From contig LJHR01000015.1 of assembly GCA_001296005.1 (NCBI GenBank), positions 62,001 to 126,000 on the forward strand: a stretch of 64,000 bases of DNA. Reading direction: 5' to 3'. Origin of the DNA: an alpha proteobacterium AAP38. GTDB lineage: Bacteria; Pseudomonadota; Alphaproteobacteria; Azospirillales; Azospirillaceae. This document shows, in pieces, positions 35,630-43,827 of this stretch. A program made the translations under genes and the position numbers. The notes beneath the pieces are model-generated. The model worked only from the letters and a program-made list of their open reading frames with translations. It did not search any database and was not told where the DNA came from. The first letter of the stretch is position 1. Every line of letters begins with the position of its first letter.

Positions 35630-36394
35630 ATGCCGTTGGATGTCCCCCGTACCGCCATTGCCGCCATCCAGGTCGATCTGCTGACCAAAAGGTTCGACGC
35701 ACATACCGCGCTGGACGCCATCAGCTTCGAGGTGCCGGCGGGTGGAACGGTGGCGCTGCTGGGTGGCAATGGGGCGGGCAAGACCACCACCATCTCCATC
35801 CTGCTGGGGCTGTTGCTGCCGACATCGGGCACGGTGCGGGTGCTGGGTCATGACATGTTGACGGAACGCTACCGCGTGCTGCCGCGCATGAATTTCTCCA
35901 GCCCCTATGTCGACCTGCCCCACCGCCTGACCGTGCGGGAGAACCTGACCGTCTATGGCCATCTCTATGGCCTGACGCATCTGAAGGACCGGATCGCCCG
36001 CATCGCCGACGAACTGGACCTAACCACCATCCTGAACCGCCCGTCGGGCAACCTGTCGGCGGGGCAGAAGACGCGCGTGGCGCTGGCGAAGGCCTTGCTG
36101 AACGACCCGGAACTGCTGCTGCTGGATGAACCGACGGCCAGCCTGGACCCCGATACTGCCGATTGGGTGCGCGGCTTCCTGGAACGCTACCGCGCCCGCA
36201 CCAAGGCCACCATCCTGCTGGCCAGCCACAATATGGCGGAGGTGGAGCGGCTATGCGATGGCGTGCTGATGATGAAGGGCGGACGCATCGTGGATCGGGG
36301 CACCCCCGCCGATCTTCTGTCCCGCTATGGCCGCGACAATCTGGAGGAGGTTTTCCTCGACATTGCCCGGGATCGGCGTCAGGCGGCGGGGTGA
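35630..36394 (+). CDS. ABC transporter ATP-binding protein (ABC-2 exporter type)
   Basis: This encodes 254 residues. Walker A is GGNGAGKTT at about 46-54, the signature is LSAGQKTRVALAKALL, Walker B is LLLLDEPTASLDPDTAD, and the switch His is in LLASHNMAEVERLCDG. The C-terminus resembles ATPases of ABC-2-type exporters. No permease gene is adjacent: upstream is divergent regB and downstream chvG converges after 6 bases. The partner must be elsewhere or the protein works alone. No ribosome site is obvious. Confidence 0.93.
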   Translation: MPLDVPRTAIAAIQVDLLTKRFDAHTALDAISFEVPAGGTVALLGGNGAGKTTTISILLGLLLPTSGTVRVLGHDMLTERYRVLPRMNFSSPYVDLPHRLTVRENLTVYGHLYGLTHLKDRIARIADELDLTTILNRPSGNLSAGQKTRVALAKALLNDPELLLLDEPTASLDPDTADWVRGFLERYRARTKATILLASHNMAEVERLCDGVLMMKGGRIVDRGTPADLLSRYGRDNLEEVFLDIARDRRQAAG

Positions 36395-36400
36395 TCGCCT

Positions 36401-38134
36401 CTACCGCGGCAGCACCACCGTAAACCGCGCGCCCTGGACCGTGCCATCCGCGCCCTTGATATTGCCCGCGAAAATCCGGCCCTGATGGGCGTCGATGATC
36501 TGTTTGGAGATGGACAGGCCCAGGCCGGAATGTTTGCCAAACGCTTCCGACTTGGGCCGCTCGCTGTAGAAACGGTCGAAGATGGCGTCCAGCTTGCCCT
36601 CCGGGATGCCCGGCCCCTGATCCTCACACGTGATCTCCACCCGGTCGGGCAGGGACCGCACCTTGAACCGCACCACCCCGCCGGGCGGGGAAAAGGACAG
36701 CGCGTTCGACAGCAGGTTCTGGAACACCTGGGTCAGGCGGCCCTCCAGCCCGGGCACGACCAGCCCGGACTTGGTGTTGGGCATCTCCACCTCCACCCGG
36801 ACCGGGGCGGACGCGTCGCTGACCTCCCCGCCAGCCTCCGCTGCCGCTTCACGCAGGGCTTCGGCATTGCCCAGGGTGGCATCATGGATATTGGCCAGCA
36901 TGGTCAGCATCTGGCCCACATCCGCCGGTTCGGCGCGTGCACGCGACAGTTCGGCATCCAGGCGACTGGCATTGGAGATATCGCTGATCAGCCGGTCCAG
37001 ACGCTGCACATCATGGTGGATGATGGACAGAAGCCGCTGACGCTGCTCATCGGTCTTCACACGCTGCACCGTCTCTACGGCACTGCGCATGCTGGTCAGT
37101 GGGTTCTTGATCTCATGCGCCACATCGGCGGCAAAGCGCTCGATGGCATCCATGCGGTTCCAGATGGCATCCGTCATCTCCCGCAGGCTGCCCGACAGAT
37201 CCCCCACCTCGTCCCGGCGGCGGGAGAAATCGGGGATGGTGACCTGCCGTCCATGGCCATGGCGCACCTCGTCGGCGGCCTGGGCCAGACGGCGGATGGG
37301 CCGGGCGATGGTGCCCGCCAGATAGAAGGACAGCAGCACCGTCACGCCCAGCGTGATGGCGAACAGGCGCAAGATATCCATGCGGAATTCCCGCACGGCC
37401 ACATCCACCGCCTTGCCCGAGCGCGAGATATAAACGGCCCCCAACACCTTCTTATAGCGCTGCACAGGCACCGCCACCGTCAGCACCATGTCGGAACGGC
37501 CATCGGCCCGGCCGATGCGCCAGACATTATTGCCGACCTCGCCCGCCAGGGCCTTCATCACGTCGGTATAGCTCTCCGCCGTCGGGTCCTTCTCGCTGGG
37601 ATAGGCTGGCAGATGCTCACGCTCCGGCACGGCATTGACGATGTAATCATAGATGGCGATGCCGATCTCGGTCAGGCGGTTGCCGTCGCGCATCGGCGGC
37701 AACTCTTCGATCTGCACCGTCCCCTTCGGCCCGCCCAGCACGCGGCTGTCGGCGATCAGTTCGCCATTGGGCGCGAACAGGCGGGTACGGGTGTCGGTGG
37801 TTTCCACCAGACGCCGCACCATCTGCCGCGCCAGTTCATAGGAGAGCTGGTTGGTCGGCTCGTTGAACTCGTCCGTCGCAGGCTGCATGGCACCTTCGCC
37901 CAAGGCACCGGCGAAGATTTTCGCCTCCGTCGACAGGGCCGACAGTTCCTTGTCGATCAGCCATTGCTGATAGGTGGACAGGTAGAGCAGGCCCCCCAGC
38001 AGGATGGCCAGCGCCAGCATATTGACCGCCAGGATGCGCAGCGTCAGGGGCGAGAAATGCCGCACCCGCCGCCGGGCGGGCGTTTCCGCCGCTGCCTTCC
38101 CGCCGCCAGCCTTGTCGCCGAACGGGCGTTCCAC
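36401..38134 (-). CDS. chvG: Envelope-stress sensor histidine kinase ChvG (ExoS/BvrS)
   Basis: This encodes 577 residues. Membrane helices near 29-52 and about 268-290 flank a periplasmic sensor domain containing TNQLSYELARQMVRRLVETT and VQRYKKVLGAVYISRSG. HAMP follows, then the dimerisation domain with FAADVAHEIKNPLTSMRSAV and an ATPase domain NLLSNALSFSPPGG, DQGPGIPEG, FGKHSGLGLSISKQIIDAH. This is the acid and envelope-stress kinase conserved through alphaproteobacteria. chvI lies 3 bases upstream. The usual hprK/ptsN genes do not follow; an ABC gene converges instead. Confidence 0.95.
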   Translation of the reverse strand: MERPFGDKAGGGKAAAETPARRRVRHFSPLTLRILAVNMLALAILLGGLLYLSTYQQWLIDKELSALSTEAKIFAGALGEGAMQPATDEFNEPTNQLSYELARQMVRRLVETTDTRTRLFAPNGELIADSRVLGGPKGTVQIEELPPMRDGNRLTEIGIAIYDYIVNAVPEREHLPAYPSEKDPTAESYTDVMKALAGEVGNNVWRIGRADGRSDMVLTVAVPVQRYKKVLGAVYISRSGKAVDVAVREFRMDILRLFAITLGVTVLLSFYLAGTIARPIRRLAQAADEVRHGHGRQVTIPDFSRRRDEVGDLSGSLREMTDAIWNRMDAIERFAADVAHEIKNPLTSMRSAVETVQRVKTDEQRQRLLSIIHHDVQRLDRLISDISNASRLDAELSRARAEPADVGQMLTMLANIHDATLGNAEALREAAAEAGGEVSDASAPVRVEVEMPNTKSGLVVPGLEGRLTQVFQNLLSNALSFSPPGGVVRFKVRSLPDRVEITCEDQGPGIPEGKLDAIFDRFYSERPKSEAFGKHSGLGLSISKQIIDAHQGRIFAGNIKGADGTVQGARFTVVLPR

Positions 38135-38137
38135 CCC

Positions 38138-38836
38138 TTATTCCTTATACTTATAACCAACGCCGTACAGCGTCTCGATCTGCTGGAAATCGTCGTCCAC
38201 GACCTTGAACTTCTTGCGCAGGCGCTTGATGTGGCTGTCGATGGTGCGGTCATCGACATAGATATGCTCGCCATAGGCGGCATCCATCAGCTGATCGCGG
38301 TTCTTCACATGGCCGGGACGGATGGCCAGCGCCTTGACCAGCAGGAATTCGGTGACCGTCAGGTCGATCTCCTTGCCCTTCCAGGTGCAGAGATGGCGGG
38401 CGCCATCCAGCACCAGCTCGCCGCGCACCAGGGTCTGGCCCGGATCGGGGGCCGTGCCCTTGCCCTGCGCCAGCTCAGTCCGGCGCAGCAGGGTCTTGAT
38501 GCGCTCGATCAGCAGGCGCTGGCTGAACGGCTTCTTGATGTAGTCGTCGGCCCCCATGCGCAGGCCCTGCAGCTCGTCCGTCTCATCATCCTTGGAGGTC
38601 AGGAAGATGATGGGCATCTGCGTGGTCTGGCGCAGGCGCTGCAGCAGCTCCATCCCGTCCATGCGCGGCATCTTGATGTCCAGCACGGCCATGTCAACGG
38701 GGCGGGAGGTGATGCCGCGCAGCGCCTCGTCACCGTCGCCATAGGTGCGAACCTCATAGCCTTCGGCTTCCAGCGCGATGGACACGGACGTCAGGATGTT
38801 GCGGTCGTCATCGACCAGGGCGATCACTTGGGACAC
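38138..38836 (-). CDS. chvI: Response regulator ChvI (ExoI-type, OmpR family)
   Basis: This encodes 232 residues from a GTG at 38836 with GGAG upstream. Receiver: [23 protein letters not shown], phospho-acceptor D53 in [38 protein letters not shown]. The winged-helix output domain has [17 protein letters not shown] and [18 protein letters not shown], ending YGVGYKYKE, all matching ChvI closely. It heads the chvI-chvG operon. In many rhizobia pckA lies divergently next to chvI; here it is about 5 kb away. Confidence 0.96.
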   Translation of the reverse strand: MSQVIALVDDDRNILTSVSIALEAEGYEVRTYGDGDEALRGITSRPVDMAVLDIKMPRMDGMELLQRLRQTTQMPIIFLTSKDDETDELQGLRMGADDYIKKPFSQRLLIERIKTLLRRTELAQGKGTAPDPGQTLVRGELVLDGARHLCTWKGKEIDLTVTEFLLVKALAIRPGHVKNRDQLMDAAYGEHIYVDDRTIDSHIKRLRKKFKVVDDDFQQIETLYGVGYKYKE

Positions 38837-38969
38837 GCTTCTTCTCCAGCCTGCGGGCGCTCTCTTCGGTATTACTTCCGAAGGACCGGCTTTGCCAAAT
38901 CCAACTGCCCTTTCAATATGTCATCAATGCGGCGCGGGGAAGTGTCGTGACGACATAGAACGGCCTTAA

Positions 38970-39027
38970 GACGAATGGTGAGCGTGTCTGACCATTCGTC
39001 AGGTCGGCGCCCGGCGCCTTAGGGAAC
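38970..39027 (+). repeat. Four-hairpin intergenic repeat, copy R8 (H0 plus tail only)
   Basis: GACGAATGGT (38970-38979) pairs perfectly with 38991-39000, and is followed by a version of the tail, GCCCGGCGCCTTAGGGAAC, ending at 39027. H1 to H3 are missing. The tail runs straight into a perfect 13-base tandem duplication (TAGGGAACAAGAA) at 39020-39032 and 39033-39045 before the HugZ-like gene. Confidence 0.75.
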
Positions 39028-39061
39028 AAGAATAGGGAACAAGAACAGAAAGGGATGTCTT

Positions 39062-39829
39062 ATGGCGGTTGGCGAAGATCAGGAGGCAATGGGGAGGCCC
39101 GACGATATCGGCCTCGCCGCCCGCACCTTGATGCGGGGTGCGGTGCAGGCGACGCTGGCCACCCTGTCGCGGCCCGGCATGGAGGGCGGGATGGAAGGCT
39201 GGCCCAGCCCGTCGCTGGTGCTGGTGGCGTTTGACCTGGATGCCAGCCCCCTGCTCCTGATCTCCCGTCTGGCCGAACATACCCGCAATCTGGAGGCCGA
39301 TGGCCGCTGCGGCCTGCTGTTCGATGCGACGGCGGGCCATGCCGACCGCCTGACCGGTCCGCGCCTGTCGGTGCAGGGCGTGGCGGAACGGACGGGGGAT
39401 GCCATGCTGCTGGAACGGTTCATCGCCCGCCACCCATCATCTCGCGCTTATGCCGGCTTCCGCGATTTCGCCCTGTGGCGGGTGACGACGAAACGGGGCC
39501 ATATGGTGGCCGGGTTCGGGCGCATCCACAGCCTGGAACCCGACCTGCTGCGTCTGCCGCCCGCCGACTGGCAGGATCTGGTGCCGCGTCATGACGATAT
39601 CGTGGCCCATATGAACCAGGACCATGCCGACGCATTGGCCCTCTATGCCACCCGGCTTCTGGACCAGCCGGCAGGCGATTGGCGCTTGATCGGGATCGAT
39701 CCCGATGGCTGCGACCTGTCCACCGGCTCCCTGACCACCCGCCTGCCCTTTATCACCCGCATCCGCGACGCCGACATGGCACGGGCGGAACTGATGCGAC
39801 TGGTGGCGCGGGCGCGGAATAAGGGCTGA
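39062..39829 (+). CDS. HugZ-like FMN-binding split-barrel protein with DUF2470 domain
   Basis: This encodes 255 residues. The N-terminal pyridoxamine-phosphate-oxidase-like split barrel has ARTLMRGAVQATLATLSRPG, SPSLVLVAFDLDASPLLLISRLAEHTRNLEADGRCGLLFDAT and YAGFRDFALWRVTTKRGHMVAGFGRI. The C-terminal DUF2470 region is DIVAHMNQDHADALALYATRLL. This pair of domains is found in HugZ/HutZ heme-utilisation proteins, which degrade or bind heme. AAAGGGATGTC precedes the ATG. No heme-transport gene is adjacent; the nearest is the TonB receptor 34 kb away. Confidence 0.9.
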   Translation: MAVGEDQEAMGRPDDIGLAARTLMRGAVQATLATLSRPGMEGGMEGWPSPSLVLVAFDLDASPLLLISRLAEHTRNLEADGRCGLLFDATAGHADRLTGPRLSVQGVAERTGDAMLLERFIARHPSSRAYAGFRDFALWRVTTKRGHMVAGFGRIHSLEPDLLRLPPADWQDLVPRHDDIVAHMNQDHADALALYATRLLDQPAGDWRLIGIDPDGCDLSTGSLTTRLPFITRIRDADMARAELMRLVARARNKG

Positions 39830-39950
39830 CATCACGGCAGGCTCCGCGCCGCGCCACCGGATTGGTCCCGTCACCCCTGCCTGGAAGCTTTCACACAGGC
39901 GCGTCATTCCGCATGCTGGGAACAGCGCAACCTGTTCCCCGTCGTGACCC

Positions 39951-41348
39951 ATGTTCCTGCCCGCCCGCCGCCCCTTCCGCCGCCTTGCCCTGCTGCTGGC
40001 CACCGCCGCCAGCCTGATCGTTCCCGCCGCCCTGGCCGATGCCGTGGATGATTACATCCTGGGCTTCATGCAGCGCACCCACACGCCGGGTGTGGCGCTG
40101 GCCGTGGTGCGGGATGGCAAGGTGGAAAAGATGGCGACCTATGGCGTCGCCGACGCCTTTGCCCGCACCAACCTGGAACCCACGCACACGTTCCAGATTG
40201 CATCGGCCACCAAGATGCTGACGGGCGTGGCACTGGGCCGGCTGGAACAGGCGGGCAGGCTGTCGCTGGATGATGATCTGCGCCGCCATTTCCCCGACGC
40301 ACCCGAAAGCTGGTCGCGCATCACCATCCGGCAACTGGCCACCCACTCTTCGGGGCTGGAGGACCGGTTGGGCCTGGGGCGGGATGCCAGCACCGCCGAT
40401 ATCGTGGCGGCGGCGATGAAGACCCCGCTGGCCTATGAGCCGGGCAGCCGGTCACGCTATGGCTTCACCGATTTCGTGGTTCTGCAGGCCTTGATCGAAA
40501 AACTGGCGGGTGAGCCCTTCCCCGCCGCCCTGCGCACCTGGGCGCTGGCCCCGCTGGGCATGGGGGAAAGCGGCTTTCCCACGGAGACGAACGGGACCTG
40601 GAAGGACCGGGCCGTGGGCATCCATGTCTTCCGGGAGGGCCGGCAGGCCCGCGATGATTTCGGCTATACCCCCGCCGGTTATGCCGCTGGCGGCCTGCTG
40701 GTCAGCCTGAATGATCTGGTCCATCTCGCCCAGGCCATCGACAGGGCTGATGCCCTGCCCGTCGCCGCGTGGCAGCGCCTGTGGACCGCCCCGGCGTTCA
40801 GCAATGGCAAGCCGGGCGATTTCGCCATCGGCTGGACGAAACGTGACCTGCTGGGCCATGGGGCCGTGGGACATAGCGGCGGGCCGGCGCTGGCCGATAT
40901 CCTGCGCCTGCCCGATGATCGGCTGACCATTATGGTGCTGACCAATCAGCGCTGGCTCTATCCCATGCTGGCCGATGGGGTTGCCGCCCGTTATGTGCCC
41001 GACCGCGCCCGCATGCTGCCCGATGATCGGCCGGAAATGACCGAACGGCTGCGCCGCGCCCTGGACAGCGCGGCCAGGGGTGCCATGGACAAGACCGGCT
41101 TCACCGATGAGGCGGGCAAGGGCATGCAGGGGTTTTTCCAGGATTTCGGCAGCGCCCTGCTGACCGCCGCCGGCCCTGTCCAGTCCATCCGCCTGATGGA
41201 AAAGGCCACCACGCCCGATGGCGGGGACCGCCGCCGCTATCGGGTTCAGTTCCAGCACCAGTCCATGGTCTGGCTGTTCAGCGTGAACGCCGCCGGTCAG
41301 GTCGACCTGATGCGCCCAGCCAGCGACAGCACGCCCCTGCTGCCCTGA
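39951..41348 (+). CDS. Exported serine hydrolase, class C beta-lactamase/PBP fold
   Basis: This encodes 465 residues with a signal peptide (LALLLATAASLIVPAALADA). The catalytic SxxK motif is SATK in FQIASATKMLTGVALGRLEQ. The second motif position reads RSRYGFTDFVVLQALIEKL, with Tyr as expected, and the third motif is HSGG in GAVGHSGGPALADILRLP. Residues 370-465 form a C-terminal extra domain. Members of this group are esterases, D-aminopeptidases or PBP4-type peptidases; the substrate is unknown. The stop is immediately followed by the palindromic sites and sigma-54-type promoter of the next gene. Confidence 0.88.
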   Translation: MFLPARRPFRRLALLLATAASLIVPAALADAVDDYILGFMQRTHTPGVALAVVRDGKVEKMATYGVADAFARTNLEPTHTFQIASATKMLTGVALGRLEQAGRLSLDDDLRRHFPDAPESWSRITIRQLATHSSGLEDRLGLGRDASTADIVAAAMKTPLAYEPGSRSRYGFTDFVVLQALIEKLAGEPFPAALRTWALAPLGMGESGFPTETNGTWKDRAVGIHVFREGRQARDDFGYTPAGYAAGGLLVSLNDLVHLAQAIDRADALPVAAWQRLWTAPAFSNGKPGDFAIGWTKRDLLGHGAVGHSGGPALADILRLPDDRLTIMVLTNQRWLYPMLADGVAARYVPDRARMLPDDRPEMTERLRRALDSAARGAMDKTGFTDEAGKGMQGFFQDFGSALLTAAGPVQSIRLMEKATTPDGGDRRRYRVQFQHQSMVWLFSVNAAGQVDLMRPASDSTPLLP

Positions 41349-41455
41349 CCGGACATGTACTGTCCGGTTTCGGACATGCGTTCGGAAACGGACAGTGCCT
41401 ACTCTCCTGAAAAATACGCGATTACAGATGCTTACGCCCTGGCACGCCGGATGCT
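41349..41455 (+). promoter_or_regulatory. Sigma-54-type promoter with upstream enhancer-like palindromes
   Basis: TGGCACG-CCGG-ATGCT at 41440-41455 has GG at 41441-41442 and GC at 41453-41454, exactly the 10-base spacing of -24/-12 sites, with one mismatch to the TGGCACG-N4-TTGCW consensus. Upstream, TGTCCG-GTTT-CGGACA at 41361-41376 is a perfect palindrome. A second, degenerate site of the same type lies on the other strand at 41379-41394, and CGGACA recurs at 41350. These centre roughly 80 to 100 bases before the inferred start, the usual enhancer distance. Confidence 0.65.
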
Positions 41456-41498
41456 TTGACCCGTCCCATGCCATAAGGCACCGGACCGGAGAAAGCCC

Positions 41499-42575
41499 AT
41501 GATGCAGCGCCGCCATTTCCTCGCCCTCGCCCTGGCCACCACCAGCGCCCTGACCCTTCCCTCCCTGGCCCAGACGGCACCCGACGGCCCGCCGGCACCG
41601 GCCCCGGTGAAAGCCATGGACAGGACGGAACGTCAGGCGGTGCTGCGCGATCTGGCCGACAGTCTGGAGAACAACTTCGTCTTTCCCGATATCGGCACCC
41701 GGTACGCGACCCTGCTGCGTCAGAAGGCGGACGCCGATGCCTATGCCGACCTGACCGACCCCACCGCCTTTGGGGAAAAGGTGACCGCCGACCTGCAGGC
41801 CGTGGCCAAGGATGGCCATCTGCGTCTGGCCCCGCAGGAGGTTTTCGCCAGCCGCGCCCCGCGCAAACCCGCCCCCGACGCCCCGGCCAGCACCAAGGCC
41901 AATGGCCCACCGGGCCTGGAAGAAGTGAAGATGATCGGCGATGTCGCCTATCTGCGCTTCAACGCCTTCATGGGGGATGAGGGGATGATCGCCCGGGCGC
42001 GGGGCTTCCTTCTGGACAATGCCGGCAAGGCCAAGGCCGTGATCATCGATGCCCGCCCGCACCGGGGTGGTGGGTTGGCGGAGATGGATGCCATCCTGCC
42101 CCTGCTCTATGAGCAGCCGACCACCCTGGTCCGCATGGATACCCGCGCCTCTGCCTTTGCGCGCGGCATGCCCTCCTTCGCCTCGCTGGTCAACCGCGTC
42201 GCCCCCGGCGGCATCGTGCGGCAGGATCATACGGTCACCCCCGACCTTACGGAGATGCGCCTGCAATCCGTGCCGGTCTACTACCTGACCTCACGGCGCA
42301 GCGCGTCCGCCGCCGAACATCTGGCACTGGCCTTCAAGCGCACCAAACGCGCCACCCTGGTGGGGGAAAAGACGTATGGCGCCGGCCATTATGGCGGGGT
42401 GGAACCGGTGGGTGAGCGTTTCGGCGCCTTCATCCCCGTAGGCCGCACCTACAACCCCGACAATGACTGGGGCTGGGAAGGCCAGGGCGTGACCCCGGAT
42501 GTGGAAACACAAGCCGATGACGCCCTGGTCAAGGCGCTGGAACTGGCGGGCAAGGCCGGCGCCCATCCCGCCTGA
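41499..42575 (+). CDS. Exported S41-family (C-terminal processing/IRBP-like) peptidase
   Basis: This encodes 358 residues. MMQRRHFLALALATTSALTLPSLAQ is a signal peptide with a twin-arginine flavour. The N-terminal helical part (LRDLADSLENNFVFPDIGTRYATLLRQ) is the S41/IRBP type. The core includes AYLRFNAFMGDEG, AVIIDARPHRGGG and the catalytic segment VYYLTSRRSASAAEHLALAFKRTKRATLVGEKTYGAGHYG, where the Ser after TSRR or SAS is the nucleophile. There is no PDZ insertion. GGAG lies seven bases before ATG 41499. The sigma-54-type promoter upstream suggests enhancer-dependent induction. Confidence 0.88.
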   Translation: MMQRRHFLALALATTSALTLPSLAQTAPDGPPAPAPVKAMDRTERQAVLRDLADSLENNFVFPDIGTRYATLLRQKADADAYADLTDPTAFGEKVTADLQAVAKDGHLRLAPQEVFASRAPRKPAPDAPASTKANGPPGLEEVKMIGDVAYLRFNAFMGDEGMIARARGFLLDNAGKAKAVIIDARPHRGGGLAEMDAILPLLYEQPTTLVRMDTRASAFARGMPSFASLVNRVAPGGIVRQDHTVTPDLTEMRLQSVPVYYLTSRRSASAAEHLALAFKRTKRATLVGEKTYGAGHYGGVEPVGERFGAFIPVGRTYNPDNDWGWEGQGVTPDVETQADDALVKALELAGKAGAHPA

Positions 42576-42641
42576 GGCACCCCCTCGCAATGCAGGGCGC
42601 GATGGTGCACAAGGAAGAGGCTCCACAACCGGGTTCTTCCT

Positions 42642-43631
42642 ATGCGCCTCCCCCTGCTCGCGGCCACCCTGACCCTCTGCCTTCTCTCCCCCACCGCCTT
42701 TGCCCGCCCCGTGGCGGAATGCCAGTCGGCGGAGGAGGCGGAGATGGCGGCGGCCCTGGCAGCAGAGGGGATTGCCGAACCCACCCTGGCCCTGACTGGC
42801 GTCGGGCGGTCGGCAACGACCACGGGCGGAGAGTGGGTGGTGGTGGGCTGGCGGCCCTGCCTGGACCCGACGGCGGAGCCGGAGGGCGGGGTTTCCACCC
42901 GCATCAGCCTTTATCACCGCACGGGCAAGGCCGCCCCCAAACCTGTCGCCAGCCTGGACCTGCCGCCCGTTCAGCGTTTCGTCAGCCCGTCTGAAGATGC
43001 TGTCGTAGCCACGCAATGGGGTCAGCTGCTGCTGATCGAGGCGGCGACGGGCGGGTCCTGCATGGGGTGCGAAACGCTGGTGCCGCTGCTGCTGACCGGG
43101 GCCAAGCTGGTGATGCTGACCCCGCCCAACCCGGATATTGCCCTGCGCGAGGTGACGGGGTCGTCGCCCGATATCATCGTGACCGGGTTCCTGACCCGGT
43201 TTGAGGCCTATCCCCCGCTCTGTAACGCCTGCTCCCCCTCTACCACCATCCATCTGCGGCTGGAGAAGGACCGGCTGGTCGAAGCCTGCGACCGGTTCCG
43301 CGACAATTACATCAGCGATGCCGCCGCCGCGCGCGAGGAACTGGCGGCCCTGGCCGGGGACCCGGTGGGTCCCGATACAGTCAATGATCTCTATGCTGGC
43401 AGCATCGCGCGGCTGCTGGACCGGGTGAATGCCGGTGAAACGCCTTCAGGGGCACTACCGGATTTCCAGGATGAAGCGGCCAAGGCCATCGACCGCGCAG
43501 ACCCCAGCCGCGGTGCCACCATCCGGCGCAGCGCCGCCGCCCTGTCAGAGGCAATAATATCTGCACAATCAACGGGTAAGCTCTCCCGCGCCTGCCCCGC
43601 CCTGGGGGTTGAGCGCCCGCGTTTGCGCTGA
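42642..43631 (+). CDS. Exported Cys-containing protein of unknown function
   Basis: This encodes 329 residues with a signal peptide (MRLPLLAATLTLCLLSPTAFA). The mature part has six or more cysteines in spaced pairs (CMGC near 147; CNAC near 198; others near 28 and 73), suggesting periplasmic disulfides or a metal site. GGEWVVVGWRPC, VVATQWGQLLLIEAATGGSCMGCETLVPLL and LTRFEAYPPLCNACSPSTTIHLRL are the more structured parts. No family recognised. It follows the S41 peptidase gene by 66 bases on the same strand and might share its promoter. Confidence 0.6.
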   Translation: MRLPLLAATLTLCLLSPTAFARPVAECQSAEEAEMAAALAAEGIAEPTLALTGVGRSATTTGGEWVVVGWRPCLDPTAEPEGGVSTRISLYHRTGKAAPKPVASLDLPPVQRFVSPSEDAVVATQWGQLLLIEAATGGSCMGCETLVPLLLTGAKLVMLTPPNPDIALREVTGSSPDIIVTGFLTRFEAYPPLCNACSPSTTIHLRLEKDRLVEACDRFRDNYISDAAAAREELAALAGDPVGPDTVNDLYAGSIARLLDRVNAGETPSGALPDFQDEAAKAIDRADPSRGATIRRSAAALSEAIISAQSTGKLSRACPALGVERPRLR

Positions 43632-43827
43632 TCCCACCCTCTGCGTCCTGCCCCGCGCGCATGTCTGTCGCGGGTGCCTTGGGCTTGCGCGTGGGGGTCA
43701 GGAACGGTAATGCTATCGGCGCCGTTACATAAAATGCCCCGTAGCGACCTTTCCGGCACTACCGAGGGCGATCCCCACCAAAAGGGGACGGCGTCCAAAG
43801 TCGACACTGGAGAGGGAGAAACCCAAC

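Noticed and set aside
36485-38950. 821-codon ORF opposite chvG-chvI
   Set aside because: Shadow of the two-component genes; no recognisable domain.
42590-42994. Alternative ORF beginning at 42590 before the Cys-rich exported protein
   Set aside because: Different frame without signal peptide; the 42642 reading frame has one and continues to 43631.
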